Assembly: GCA_943332615.1 (NCBI GenBank)
Contig: CALQQB010000040.1
Coordinates: 1-39,907 of the forward strand
Direction: 5' to 3'
Origin: Phenylobacterium deserti
GTDB lineage: Bacteria > Pseudomonadota > Alphaproteobacteria > Caulobacterales > Caulobacteraceae
DNA length: 39,907 nt
Within the stretch, counting starts at the first letter, position 1, and each line of letters begins with the position of its first letter. A program made the position numbers and the translations under genes. Shown piece by piece: positions 1-8,659 of this stretch. Below the pieces are notes generated by a model. The model ran no database searches. It was not told the DNA's origin and saw only the letters and a list, made by a program, of their open reading frames with translations.

Positions 1-132
1 CTCAAGCAGCTCCTTGGTGTCGTCGCAGGCCATGAGCAGGGCGTGCACCTTGGCCGCCGCCGCCAGGTCCATCTGCGCCAACTGGCCCAGCGCCTGCTGT
101 TCGGCTTCGTGGAGATTGTCCGCGTCGATCAT
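1..132 (-). CDS. N-terminus of an unidentified protein (runs off the window)
   Basis: An open frame of 44 codons begins with ATG at 132 and runs off the left edge. It reads MIDADNLHEAEQQALGQLAQ, followed by an Ala-rich helical stretch and an acidic end (ACDDTKELLE). I do not recognise the family. The fragment has no signal peptide and looks like an amphipathic helix. The TonB receptor gene to its right is on the same strand but is separated from it by a strong terminator hairpin, so the two are probably separate transcription units. Codon use fits the neighbourhood. Confidence 0.55.
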   Translation of the reverse strand, partial: MIDADNLHEAEQQALGQLAQMDLAAAAKVHALLMACDDTKELLE

Positions 133-193
133 TCGAGCAGTGAAACACAGCGGTACGTCAGAATCGGTCGTAGCGAAGGTTGGGGCCGGCAGG

Positions 194-224
194 AAAAAGG
201 GGCGGCGGATTGCTCCGCCGCCCC
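194..224 (-). terminator. Rho-independent terminator of the TonB receptor gene
   Basis: A perfect 11-bp GC-rich stem (199-209 pairs with 214-224) with a 4-base loop is followed, on the minus strand, by a run of five T (194-198). It lies 31 bp beyond the stop of the TonB receptor gene. The 26-base hairpin is identical to the one after the other TonB receptor gene (23624-23649), read in each gene's own direction. Confidence 0.9.
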
Positions 225-254
225 CAAAAGGATCTTCCTTGGAAGGGCTGGGTG

Positions 255-3098
255 CTACCAGCGCTTGGTGACCGAGACGCCGTAGGTGCGCGGCTCGGTG
301 TAGAAGGCGTTGCGGAACAGGCCCGAGGAGTCGTCGGTCAGGTAGAAGTCGGTGACCGCCTTCTCCTTGGTAGCGTTCTTCACGAAGGCCCCCACTTCGA
401 CCCCCAGATCCTGGTTGTTGACCGTGAACGTCAGGTTGACGTTATCCCAGGCCCGGATGCGGTCGGGCGTGCTGTTGTAGATCCGCGCGAACGTCTTGGT
501 CTGGTGGTAGTAGTCGCCGCGCAGCGTGGCGTCCCAGTCCCCGACGGTCCAGCTGTACTGGGCCCCCAGCGAAACGGTCCAGTGCGGCGCGTTCGGCAGG
601 TCGTTGCCGGAAAGATTCAGCGGCGCACCTTCCGAGACCAGGCCGCCGAAGGCATTGGTGCCCGCCGCGATGGCCCCACTCCCGATGTTCGTGCCGGCGC
701 CCGCGGCCGAAGCCAGGGTGCAGACGCCGAGCAGGTTGAAGGGGTTGGTGGCATTGGCGATTGAGAGCGCCGTGGCCGCTGCCGCGGTGGTGACCACGCA
801 GTTGGAGGCCGCGTCCGACTTCACCAGGGTCAGGGCGGGATTGCTCTGGGTCCGGTTGAAGGTGTCGATCGAGCTGGCGTTCTTGATCTTGGTGTCGAGG
901 TAGCCAATCGCCGCGTTCAGGCGCAGGCCATCCAGCGGCTGCCAGATCGACTCGAACTCGGCGCCCATCACCTCGGCGTCGATGTTCTCGTTGATCGAGG
1001 TCCGGTTGATGATCTTCGAGACCTGGTAGCCCTTGTACCCATAGTGGAAGGCCGCGAGGTTCACCTGCAGGGTGCCCTGCAGCAGGGTGTTCTTCGCCCC
1101 CACCTCGAAGCTGTCGATGAACTCCGGCTTGAATGTCGGGCTGATCGCCACGACCCCGATGCCGGGGCTGAAGGCCGGGTTCAGGCCGCCCGCCTTATAG
1201 CCGCGCGAATAGAAGCCGTAGATCAGGCTCTCGTCAGTGAAGCCGAGGTCCGGCTTCCAGTCGAAGCCGAAGCGACCGGTGGGTTCCGAGAACTTGGCCT
1301 TCAGGATCGCCGGCTGGCCGGCCGAGGGGCCGCCGATGCCGCTGCCGGGCGTACCCAGGGTGACGGAGTGGTTCTCAACTTCCTTGCGATCGACGGTGTA
1401 GCGCAGGCCCAGGGTCCACTTGAAGTTCTCGGACATCTGGTAATAGAGCTCGCCGAACGCGGCGTACGACGTCAGGTCATAAGGACCGTAGTTATCATAG
1501 TAGTTGTGACCGCTGCGGGTCGGATCCTTGCTCGGATCGATGGCCACGCAGGTCGGGCCGCCGGTGCAGTTGGCGTTGCCGGTGTTGAAGAAGTTGTTGG
1601 CCTGGTAGAAGCCGGTGCCCGTGTTGAACATCACGAAGTAGTCGCCAGTGCCCTGGAAGCGGGTGAAGATACCGCCGACGTTGAAGTTCCACGGCCCGTC
1701 GAAGCTCGACTGGAACCGCACCTCGTGGCTCCACTGCTCGGTGTAGGCGGTCGAGAAGTCGCTGGTGGTGAAGCGGTTGAACGCGCCGTTCTGCGGATCC
1801 CTCACCACGCCGCCCGGGAACAGGCTGGCATAGATCTGCGGATAGGTCGGGATCGCGCCGAATAGGTTCACCGGGTTCGGCGTGGTGTTGAACGGCACGC
1901 TGGGCGCGTAGCGGTTGTAGTCCTGGCGCGTGTTCAGCTTGTAGAACGTGTAGGCCGACAGCCAGGTCATCTTCACGTCGGGCGTGACTTCGAACTCGGC
2001 GTTAAACTCATAGATGTCGGTCTTGGACTTGTAGATCGGATCGAAGCTCGATTCGATGTCGCGGATGCTGGGCGTCTGAATCTTGCCGGCATAGGCGTCG
2101 CCAGTCTGGAAGCCGGCAAGGGCGCCGAACAGGCCGCCGAGCGTGGCCTGCGAGTTCACCGTTCCCAACCGGTCGGCCGCATAGAGGGATGTCGCGCTGC
2201 AGCCCTGGCTGAAGAAGCCGCGCTCGATCTGACCGATGAGGCCGCCGGCCGCGGTCGAATAGCCGACGCCGCCGACGTTGGCGGGCCCGACGTCCTTGCT
2301 GCAGATCTGCTTGCCGATCCGTGAGCGGTTGTCGTCCTCCTCGAAGTGATCCCACATCACCCAGGCCTTGAACTTGTCGGACGGGTGGAAGGCGAGGGTG
2401 GCGCGCGCGCCGAACAGGTCGCGGTCATCGGCATCGTTGCCGGTGGTGAGGTTCTTCCCGAACCCGTCACGCTTCAGATAGGTGCCGGCCACGCGCACGG
2501 CGAATTGCTCACCGAGGGGCACGTTGATCATGCCGCGGGCCTTCATGGCGTTGTAGTTGCCATATTCGGCGCGCAAGTTGGCGGCGAAGGTGTCGGTCGG
2601 CTTGGCGGTCAACAGGTTGACCACGCCGCCCGTGGCGTTCCGGCCATAGAGGGTGCCCTGGGGCCCGCGCAGCACTTCCACCCGCTCGACGTCGTAGAAC
2701 TCGGTCTCGAACAGGTTGTTGGCGATCAGCGGGGCGTTGTTCAGGTGGATGCCGGTGCCGGCGTCACCGGACGCCGCGACCAGCTTCGAGCCGATACCGC
2801 GAATCTGGAAGTTGTAGCCGGTGAAGTTCCCCTTGGAGAAGTTCACGTTGGGCACGGCCAGCACCAGGTTGGGGCCGCCGTCGATCTTGGATTTTTCGAG
2901 CGCGTTTTGGTCGAAGGCGGAGACGGCGATCGGCACGTCCTGAAGGGCCTCCTCCTTCTTCTGCGCGGTGACGACAAGTTCTTCGATGACGTTGGCGTTG
3001 GCCGCGGTCTGGGCCATGGCGGGCATCGCCACGCCGGTGATCGCCGCGGCGCAAACGCCAACGGCCAGCCAGCTCCGAAGAGTGCGGGTATCCTGCAT
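255..3098 (-). CDS. TonB-dependent outer-membrane receptor
   Basis: A 947-residue TonB-dependent receptor, which carries a scarce ligand across the outer membrane using energy from TonB-ExbBD. Residues 1-29 are a signal peptide ending AMA-Q. A TonB-box-like segment follows (EELVVTAQKKEE, about 39-50). The plug domain has the usual VERVEVLRGPQGTLYGRNA and GGVVNLLT signatures, and the rest is a beta-barrel ending in an aromatic residue (KRW). The ATG at 3098 has a good GGAAGGAA ribosome site six bases upstream. Cysteines in barrel loops suggest disulfides. The style (long loops, VTAQK box) is that of receptors of the sphingomonad/Caulobacter expansion. The ligand cannot be read from the sequence. 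The gene is divergent from queC across a 267-bp gap in which I see no further gene. Confidence 0.95.
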   Translation of the reverse strand: MQDTRTLRSWLAVGVCAAAITGVAMPAMAQTAANANVIEELVVTAQKKEEALQDVPIAVSAFDQNALEKSKIDGGPNLVLAVPNVNFSKGNFTGYNFQIRGIGSKLVAASGDAGTGIHLNNAPLIANNLFETEFYDVERVEVLRGPQGTLYGRNATGGVVNLLTAKPTDTFAANLRAEYGNYNAMKARGMINVPLGEQFAVRVAGTYLKRDGFGKNLTTGNDADDRDLFGARATLAFHPSDKFKAWVMWDHFEEDDNRSRIGKQICSKDVGPANVGGVGYSTAAGGLIGQIERGFFSQGCSATSLYAADRLGTVNSQATLGGLFGALAGFQTGDAYAGKIQTPSIRDIESSFDPIYKSKTDIYEFNAEFEVTPDVKMTWLSAYTFYKLNTRQDYNRYAPSVPFNTTPNPVNLFGAIPTYPQIYASLFPGGVVRDPQNGAFNRFTTSDFSTAYTEQWSHEVRFQSSFDGPWNFNVGGIFTRFQGTGDYFVMFNTGTGFYQANNFFNTGNANCTGGPTCVAIDPSKDPTRSGHNYYDNYGPYDLTSYAAFGELYYQMSENFKWTLGLRYTVDRKEVENHSVTLGTPGSGIGGPSAGQPAILKAKFSEPTGRFGFDWKPDLGFTDESLIYGFYSRGYKAGGLNPAFSPGIGVVAISPTFKPEFIDSFEVGAKNTLLQGTLQVNLAAFHYGYKGYQVSKIINRTSINENIDAEVMGAEFESIWQPLDGLRLNAAIGYLDTKIKNASSIDTFNRTQSNPALTLVKSDAASNCVVTTAAAATALSIANATNPFNLLGVCTLASAAGAGTNIGSGAIAAGTNAFGGLVSEGAPLNLSGNDLPNAPHWTVSLGAQYSWTVGDWDATLRGDYYHQTKTFARIYNSTPDRIRAWDNVNLTFTVNNQDLGVEVGAFVKNATKEKAVTDFYLTDDSSGLFRNAFYTEPRTYGVSVTKRW

Positions 3099-3365
3099 AT
3101 TGTTCCTTCCAGGGCTCCCAGGTTCTTATGAAGGCCCGTAGACACCAATTACGCCGCGAAAAGCGCGAACCGACAGGGCGGCGGCGTGGCCCCCGATCAG
3201 CACGGCGGACGCTTGCCACAGCGCGGCGCACTGTCAACGCAACCTGTGCGAGTTCCTTTGTGGATCAGGGATTGCGTGGTCCGACTGTGGCGCGGGAGAC
3301 ACCAAAGCTTCCGCTGGGTCCGGCTTTTTGGCGCCTGACTTTGCAGTCGGTCCCATCGGGCTCAT

Positions 3366-4091
3366 ATGGAGCCGATGAGCTCCGGCGCCCTTGTCCTTTT
3401 CTCCGGCGGTCAGGATTCCACGGCGTGCCTCGCCTGGGCGCTGGAGCGTTATGGCCGTGTTGAGACCGTCGGCTTTGACTATGGCCAGCGCCACGCGGTG
3501 GAACTCATAGCGCGCCAGGCCGTGCGCGGGCGGCTGGCGCGGGCGTTCCCGGACTGGGCCGTGAAACTCGGTCCTGACCACATGCTGGATATCCGCGCCT
3601 TCGGCGCCATCGCCGAGACCGCCATGACGAGCGAGCGGACCATCGAGATGACGGATCGGGGCCTCCCCTCGACCTTCGTGCCCGGGCGAAATCTGGTGTT
3701 CCTGACCTACGCGGCGGCCCTGGCCGACCGTCGGGGGCTGGACGTGCTGGTGGGCGGCATGTGCGAGACCGACTTCTCGGGCTATCCGGACTGTCGGCGG
3801 GACACCCTCGACGCGATGCAGTCCGCGCTGCGCCTGGGGTTGGCGCGCGACCTCATGATCGAGACGCCGCTGATGTGGCTCACCAAGGCCGAGACCTGGG
3901 GTCTGGCCAAGGCCCTGGGTGGTGAGGCGCTGGTGGCGATCACGGTCGAGGAGACCCACACCTGCTACACGGGCGAGCGCGGGATCCTGCAGGCCTGGGG
4001 CTATGGCTGCGGGAGCTGCCCGGCGTGCCAGTTGCGCCAGCGTGGGTTCGAGAGCTGGGTGAGCGACGGCCGCCTGGACGTCCCTGCATGA
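3366..4091 (+). CDS. queC: 7-cyano-7-deazaguanine synthase QueC
   Basis: QueC converts 7-carboxy-7-deazaguanine to preQ0 using ATP and ammonia, in queuosine and deazaguanine synthesis. The 241-residue protein has the PP-loop SGGQDST at 13-19 and a zinc site made by Cys200, Cys215, Cys218 and Cys221 (GCGSCPAC). The distance between the first and second Cys is longer than I expect for the family. A GRNLVFL segment near the middle is also typical. The start could be ATG 3366 or ATG 3375 (MSSGALVLF); neither has a strong ribosome site. The stop overlaps the queE start (ATGA), so the two are co-translated. queD is not in the window. Confidence 0.95.
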   Translation: MEPMSSGALVLFSGGQDSTACLAWALERYGRVETVGFDYGQRHAVELIARQAVRGRLARAFPDWAVKLGPDHMLDIRAFGAIAETAMTSERTIEMTDRGLPSTFVPGRNLVFLTYAAALADRRGLDVLVGGMCETDFSGYPDCRRDTLDAMQSALRLGLARDLMIETPLMWLTKAETWGLAKALGGEALVAITVEETHTCYTGERGILQAWGYGCGSCPACQLRQRGFESWVSDGRLDVPA

Positions 4092-4720
4092 GCTATGCGG
4101 TCAAGGAGATCTTCCTGACCCTGCAGGGCGAGGGCGGCCAGGCGGGTCGGCCGGCGGTGTTCTGCCGGTTCGCGGGCTGCAACCTGTGGTCAGGCCGTGA
4201 GGAAGACCGGGCGAGCGCGGTCTGCACCTTCTGCGACACCGACTTCGTCGGCATGGATGGTGTCGGCGGCGGCCGTTTCGCGGACGCTGACTCTCTGGCC
4301 GACGCGGTGCAGGCGGCCTGGCGCGGCGGCCCGGACGATCGCCTGACCGTACTGACCGGCGGCGAGCCGCTGCTGCAGGTTGATGCGGCGCTCGTCACCG
4401 CGCTGCATGAGCGCGGCTTCGCGATCGCGCTGGAGACCAACGGCACCCTGCCGGCGCCGGCCGGCATCGACTGGATCTGCGTCAGCCCCAAGGCCCAGGC
4501 GCCGGTCGTCCAGACCCGAGGCCAGGAACTGAAGCTGGTCTATCCGCAGGCGGGCGTCGATCCGGCCCGATTTGAATCCTGGGACTTCGAACGGTTCCTG
4601 CTGCAGCCAATGGACAGTCCGAACCGCGCGGCCAACACCGAGGCGGCGATCGCCTACTGCCTGGCGCACCCGCGCTGGCGGCTGAGCGTCCAGACGCACA
4701 AGTACCTCGGGATCGCTTGA
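4088..4720 (+). CDS. queE: 7-carboxy-7-deazaguanine synthase QueE (radical SAM)
   Basis: QueE rearranges 6-carboxy-tetrahydropterin to 7-carboxy-7-deazaguanine by radical SAM chemistry, the step before QueC. The 210-residue product has the substrate loop [16 protein letters not shown] and cysteines 31, 46 and 49 in a CX14CX2C arrangement. This expanded cluster motif is known in a QueE subgroup such as that of Burkholderia multivorans, in place of the ordinary CX3CX2C. TGGEPLLQ and ALETNGT are further radical SAM/QueE signatures. The ATG overlaps the queC stop by four bases. The last codons run into a 17-18-bp tandem repeat. Confidence 0.96.
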   Translation: MSYAVKEIFLTLQGEGGQAGRPAVFCRFAGCNLWSGREEDRASAVCTFCDTDFVGMDGVGGGRFADADSLADAVQAAWRGGPDDRLTVLTGGEPLLQVDAALVTALHERGFAIALETNGTLPAPAGIDWICVSPKAQAPVVQTRGQELKLVYPQAGVDPARFESWDFERFLLQPMDSPNRAANTEAAIAYCLAHPRWRLSVQTHKYLGIA

Positions 4721-4762
4721 GGCGGGGGATAGCTTGAGCCGGGGGGATCGCTTCAGCCGGGT
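4711..4762. repeat. Imperfect 17-18-bp tandem repeat, about three copies
   Basis: Units begin at 4711, 4728 and 4746 and read approximately GATCGCTTGAGCCGGGG. The first copy contains the last codons and stop of queE; the other two lie in the gap toward aroC. No coding role is apparent. Confidence 0.75.
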
Positions 4763-4789
4763 TCGAAGCCGCCCTGGGGCGGGCCTTTA

Positions 4790-4848
4790 GCGCCATCTGC
4801 CGCGTGACCAAGTGGATTGAAGCGCGAGCTTCAATCCTCAGATGGCGC
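4790..4848. repeat. Nested inverted repeat over the aroC 3' end
   Basis: An outer pair GCGCCATCTG (4790-4799) and CAGATGGCGC (4839-4848) encloses an inner perfect hairpin, GGATTGAAGC-GCGA-GCTTCAATCC (4814-4837). The right outer arm contains the aroC stop and last codons. There is no T-run on either strand, so it is not a classical terminator. It may protect mRNA ends of the two convergent genes or be a small mobile repeat. Confidence 0.7.
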
Positions 4849-5962
4849 CCGGGGCGTGCGCGCCGCCGCCGGTCTGGGCCCGGTGCCGCAGCCAGGCATC
4901 GGCCAGAACGCAGGCGGTCATGGCCTCCACCACCGGCACGGCCCGCAGGCCCACGCAGGGGTCGTGGCGACCCTTGGTGCGCAGGTCGATCTCCTCGCCG
5001 GCCTCGTTGACGCTCCGGCGCAGCGACAGGATCGAGGAGGTGGGTTTGAACGCCACCCGCGCCGTCACCGGCTGCCCGGTCGAGATGCCGCCCAGGATGC
5101 CGCCGGCGCTGTTGGACAGGAACAGCGGTCCGTCGGCGCCCATCCGCATTTCGTCGGCGTTCTCCTCGCCCGACAGCGCCGCGGCCGCGAAGCCGGCGCC
5201 GATCTCCACGCCCTTGGCGGCATTGATCGACATGCAGGCGGCGGCCAGTTCGGCGTCCAGCTTGCCATAGATCGGCGCGCCCCAACCCGCCGGTACGCCA
5301 GTTGCCTCGACCGCCACGATGGCGCCGGTGGAAGACCCCGACTTGCGGATCTTCTCCAGGTGGTCTTCCCAGATGGGCACGATGTCCGGGTCCGGGGCCC
5401 AGAACGGGTTGTCGCCGGTGACGCTGAAGTCGATCTTTGCCGGGTCCACGGCGTACGGTCCGATCTGCACCACCGCCCCGCGGATAGTGACGCCGGCCAG
5501 AATCTTGCGCGCGATCGCGCCCGCCGCCACCCGCGCCGCCGTCTCCCGCGCCGACTGCCGCCCGCCGCCGCGATAGTCGCGCACGCCGTATTTGGCGAAA
5601 TAGGCGTAGTCGGCGTGGCCCGGCCGGAACGCGGTGGCGATCTCCGAGTAGTCGCGGCTGCGCTGATCGATGTTGTCGATGATCATCGAGATCGGTGTGC
5701 CGGTGGTCACCTGGCCGCCGGACCTGGCGTCCGTCGCCGCATCCTGGAACACCCCGGACAGGATGCGCACGGCATCGGGTTCCTGCCGCTGGGTGACGAA
5801 CTTGCCCTGGCCCGGCCGGCGGCGGTCCAGCCACGGCTGGATATCGGCCTCGGTCAGCGCGATGCCGGGCGGGCAGCCATCCACCACGCAGCCTAGCGCC
5901 GGCCCATGGCTCTCGCCCCAGGTGGTCACGCGAAAGAGATGGCCGAAGGTGTTGTGGCTCAT
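4838..5962 (-). CDS. aroC: Chorismate synthase
   Basis: AroC makes chorismate from EPSP using reduced FMN, the last shikimate step, in the cytoplasm. The 374-residue protein shows the family signatures in order: [18 protein letters not shown] near the N-terminus, the arginine-rich [16 protein letters not shown], the central [20 protein letters not shown] and, near the C-terminus, [19 protein letters not shown]. Length matches the family (about 350-390). ATG 5962 gives the standard MSHNTFG start; I see no strong ribosome site. The gene stands between two arrays of 17-bp tandem repeats and ends inside an inverted repeat. Confidence 0.98.
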   Translation of the reverse strand: MSHNTFGHLFRVTTWGESHGPALGCVVDGCPPGIALTEADIQPWLDRRRPGQGKFVTQRQEPDAVRILSGVFQDAATDARSGGQVTTGTPISMIIDNIDQRSRDYSEIATAFRPGHADYAYFAKYGVRDYRGGGRQSARETAARVAAGAIARKILAGVTIRGAVVQIGPYAVDPAKIDFSVTGDNPFWAPDPDIVPIWEDHLEKIRKSGSSTGAIVAVEATGVPAGWGAPIYGKLDAELAAACMSINAAKGVEIGAGFAAAALSGEENADEMRMGADGPLFLSNSAGGILGGISTGQPVTARVAFKPTSSILSLRRSVNEAGEEIDLRTKGRHDPCVGLRAVPVVEAMTACVLADAWLRHRAQTGGGAHAPGAI

Positions 5963-5994
5963 GGTTCGCCGCTTCTAGCGGAGCCGTCGCCAGA

Positions 5995-6062
5995 CGCCAA
6001 ATTGAGGGGGGCGCCAAACTAAGGGGGCCGCCAAACTGAGATGGCCGCCAAACTGAGGGGGC
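5995..6062. repeat. 17-bp tandem repeat, four exact-period copies
   Basis: Four consecutive 17-base units start at 5995, 6012, 6029 and 6046, with consensus CGCCAAACTGAGGGGGC. It fills the short gap between the aroC start and the stop of the upstream alpha/beta hydrolase gene, both on the minus strand. Because 17 is not a multiple of three it does not keep a frame. Confidence 0.9.
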
Positions 6063-6064
6063 AG

Positions 6065-7138
6065 CTAGGGCGCGCCGCCCAGCGTCTGGGCGAAGAAGCG
6101 CAGGGCGGCCTCAAGCGCCGCGCGGTGCGTCTCGCCCTGGGGGACCGTGCGGGGGCAGATCGGGACCGTCTGCTGCCCCGCCGGCGTGCATTGCGAAAGG
6201 AAATCGTAGTGCCCGACGCCGGCCAGCACCTTCATTCGCGCGCCGGGAATGGCGCGGGCCGCCACGCCGCCGTTGGTGTTGGGCGGGGCCACGTCGTCAC
6301 TGTCGCCCAGGATGATCGACACCGGCGTGCGCATCGACTGCAGGCTGCGCGGGTCCAGGGCCTGGACGATGGCCGGGGCCATGACGAAGGCGGCGCGCAC
6401 CTGCGGCAGGCTCAGGTCGTCGCCGGCGTGGGCCGCGCGCGGCGCGACCTCGGGGCTGGTCAGCAAGGCCTGGGCCTGTTCCTGGGTGACCGTAAACTCC
6501 TTCTGCGGCGCGCAGACCCCGTCCTGCGGATGGCTGGCGCAGAAGGCCTGCAACCGCGCCAGGTCCACCCGTGCGCCAGCCGCCACCAGACTGGCGACGC
6601 CGCCGGCTGAAAAGCCCGCGACGCCCACCTTGCCCATGTCCATCCGTCGGTTGAACTCAGGTTCGGCCCGCACCCGCGCCAGGGCGGCGGCCAGGTCGCC
6701 CGGCCGCTCCCAGAACATCACCGCGCCGGCCACGGTCATCGGGTCGAGGTCATTGTTGCCCGGGTGGTCCACGGCGATGACCACGTAGCCCTGCTGGGCC
6801 ATCACCGTGCCGAACCAGCCCATCATCCGCGCCGAGCCGCCGAAGCCATGTGAGAACAGGATAACCGGCCGGCGGCGGTCGTCGGCGAATTCGGCGTTGG
6901 GTGCGGCCTCGCCCACCCGGAACAGCGGCCGGTCCGGGGGCCCAATGGTCAGGTCTTCTTCCTGGGCGGTCGGAGCGGCTGGATACCAGACCGTGATGCG
7001 CAGCGTGTCGCGATGCTGGGCGTCGCGGAGGGCCGCGCTGGCCTCGGTGGCCTGCAGATGCCGCTCGCCGACCGGATAGGCCTGGGCCGCGCCCGCCCAA
7101 AGGGCCAGCAGTCCCGCCAGAACCGCCAATCGTCGCAT
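6065..7138 (-). CDS. Secreted alpha/beta hydrolase, dienelactone-hydrolase/PAF-acetylhydrolase-like
   Basis: A 357-residue exported serine hydrolase, probably an esterase or lipase-like enzyme. Residues 1-20 form a signal peptide (cleavage after AQA). The oxyanion region is ILFSHGFGG (about 93-101), the nucleophile elbow is GFSAGG with Ser177, the likely acid lies in ILGDSDD and the histidine in GVGHYDF. The chain resembles predicted dienelactone hydrolases and platelet-activating-factor acetylhydrolase-like proteins of proteobacteria, which act on ester substrates that I cannot name here. It is followed directly by the 17-bp tandem array and then aroC on the same strand. Confidence 0.85.
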   Translation of the reverse strand: MRRLAVLAGLLALWAGAAQAYPVGERHLQATEASAALRDAQHRDTLRITVWYPAAPTAQEEDLTIGPPDRPLFRVGEAAPNAEFADDRRRPVILFSHGFGGSARMMGWFGTVMAQQGYVVIAVDHPGNNDLDPMTVAGAVMFWERPGDLAAALARVRAEPEFNRRMDMGKVGVAGFSAGGVASLVAAGARVDLARLQAFCASHPQDGVCAPQKEFTVTQEQAQALLTSPEVAPRAAHAGDDLSLPQVRAAFVMAPAIVQALDPRSLQSMRTPVSIILGDSDDVAPPNTNGGVAARAIPGARMKVLAGVGHYDFLSQCTPAGQQTVPICPRTVPQGETHRAALEAALRFFAQTLGGAP

Positions 7139-7203
7139 GCCGTCCTCCGCCCAGGGATGCTGGACTAGCGGACTAAGCAGCCTCGCGGCAGCCTAATTCG
7201 CGG

Positions 7204-7896
7204 TCATGCCGCCCAGGCGGCAGTGAAGCGGCGTAGCAGAGTCAGGGCGGCGCTATCGGCCAGTCCCGGATCAGGTGACAGGCGGACGAACAGGTGACCC
7301 TCGGCCCGCCCGCCGCGCGCCGGCAATCCTTCGCCATCGACACGCACCAGCCCGCGTTCGGCGGCCTTGCTGTCGATCCACAGGCTGCGGGCCCCCAACG
7401 GCGTCTCCAGGCTGATCCGCCCGCCCTTCCGGAGGACCGCCGGGGCGACCTGGACCGTCAGCCAGACGTCATCACCGCGGACGATCACCCCGTCCTCGGC
7501 GCGGATATAGATGCTGAGCTCCCACTGGCCGGCCCGCACCTTGTCGCCAGCCCGCAGGCCTGGCGGCAGGGTGATGCGGATCAGCCCGCCATCGGGCGTG
7601 CGGTGATCGACCTCGCCGCCCTCAAGGGCCAGGCGGGGTGAGATTTCCAGGTCGGGATCTGGCGTCGGCCGCGGGCCGCTCGCCCCCTTGATGAACGGGT
7701 CGCTCAGCGGGTCCTGCAGGCGATTGTAGGCGTCCACCACCTGGTGGAAGGCGCCATCGTCGCCGCCGGTGTCCGGATGGGCCCGCTTGGCGGCCTCGCG
7801 AAACGCGTGGCGCACCTCGGCGGGCGTCGAGGCGGAGCTGACGCCCAGCACCTCGCGGGCGTCTCTCAGGGACATGGCGGGAACATGCCGGCTCAT
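7204..7896 (-). CDS. J-domain (DnaJ-class) co-chaperone
   Basis: Cytoplasmic J-domain protein that would stimulate a DnaK ATPase. With the ATG at 7896 it has 230 residues. The J domain is at the N-terminus ([20 protein letters not shown], then the HPD tripeptide in AHPDTGGDD, then QVVDAYNRL). A C-terminal substrate-binding-type beta domain of the CbpA/DnaJ class follows ([27 protein letters not shown]). The Gly/Phe and zinc-finger regions of true DnaJ are missing, so it is a CbpA-like or reduced J-protein. ATG 7875 ([12 protein letters not shown]) is an alternative start; an upstream extension would run into the divergent pdxH start region and is unlikely. Confidence 0.85.
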   Translation of the reverse strand: MSRHVPAMSLRDAREVLGVSSASTPAEVRHAFREAAKRAHPDTGGDDGAFHQVVDAYNRLQDPLSDPFIKGASGPRPTPDPDLEISPRLALEGGEVDHRTPDGGLIRITLPPGLRAGDKVRAGQWELSIYIRAEDGVIVRGDDVWLTVQVAPAVLRKGGRISLETPLGARSLWIDSKAAERGLVRVDGEGLPARGGRAEGHLFVRLSPDPGLADSAALTLLRRFTAAWAA

Positions 7897-7978
7897 GAAG
7901 CGGGACGTTAGGGGAAACGCTCTCAACGATCCGTTAAGGCCTCGCGCCAGACGCGAACACCGCGCTATAGGGCGTCTC

Positions 7979-8659
7979 GTGACCGAGAAGACCTTCATTC
8001 CCGCCTCGCCCAGCGAGGACGACTATGTCGCCCAGGTGGTCGCGGCCGAGCCGCCGCCGCTGCTCAGCGAGACCGACCCGTTCGCCCTGTTCGACGACTG
8101 GTTCGCCGAGGCCTTGAAGAAAGAGCCCAACGACGCCAACGCCATGTCTCTGGCCACGGTGGACGAGACCGGCCTGCCCGACGTGCGCATGGTGCTGCTG
8201 AAGGGCGCCGACCGCGATGGCTTCGTCTTCTACAGCAACCTGGGGAGCGCCAAGGGCCGCGAGCTGGCCGCCAATCCTCAGGCGGCGCTGCTGTTCCATT
8301 GGAAGTCGCTGCGGCGTCAGGTGCGGGTGCGGGGGACGGTGACTCCGACCACAGCGGAAGAGGCCGATGCCTATTTCGCCACCCGCGCGCGGCCCGCCCA
8401 GCTGGGCGCCTGGGCGTCGGAACAGTCGCGGACCCTGCCGGACCGGCTGGCGCTGGAGAAGCGCATCGCCGAGGCGGGGTTCAGGTTCGGCCTCGGCAAG
8501 GTGACGCGCCCGCCGCATTGGTCGGGCTTCCGCGTCGTCCCGCGGTCCATCGAGTTCTGGCGCGACCGGCCGTTCCGCCTGCACGAGCGCCTGCTGTTCG
8601 AAACCGCGCCTGATGGACTTGGGGGCGGCGGCTGGACCACGCGCAGGCTGTTTCCTTGA
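7979..8659 (+). CDS. pdxH: Pyridoxamine/pyridoxine 5'-phosphate oxidase
   Basis: PdxH oxidises PNP or PMP to pyridoxal phosphate with FMN and O2. The 226-residue protein has [21 protein letters not shown] (FMN/substrate region), [35 protein letters not shown], and the C-terminal signature [17 protein letters not shown] ending WTTRRLFP, as in the family. I chose GTG 7979 because it gives the normal N-terminal length and lies outside the divergent J-protein gene. The stop overlaps the TTG start of the next gene (TTGA), which indicates translational coupling. Confidence 0.95.
   Translation: MTEKTFIPASPSEDDYVAQVVAAEPPPLLSETDPFALFDDWFAEALKKEPNDANAMSLATVDETGLPDVRMVLLKGADRDGFVFYSNLGSAKGRELAANPQAALLFHWKSLRRQVRVRGTVTPTTAEEADAYFATRARPAQLGAWASEQSRTLPDRLALEKRIAEAGFRFGLGKVTRPPHWSGFRVVPRSIEFWRDRPFRLHERLLFETAPDGLGGGGWTTRRLFP

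Noticed and set aside
4814..4837. Hairpin after aroC as a Rho-independent terminator
   Set aside because: The stem is perfect, but no T-run follows on either strand; listed as a repeat.
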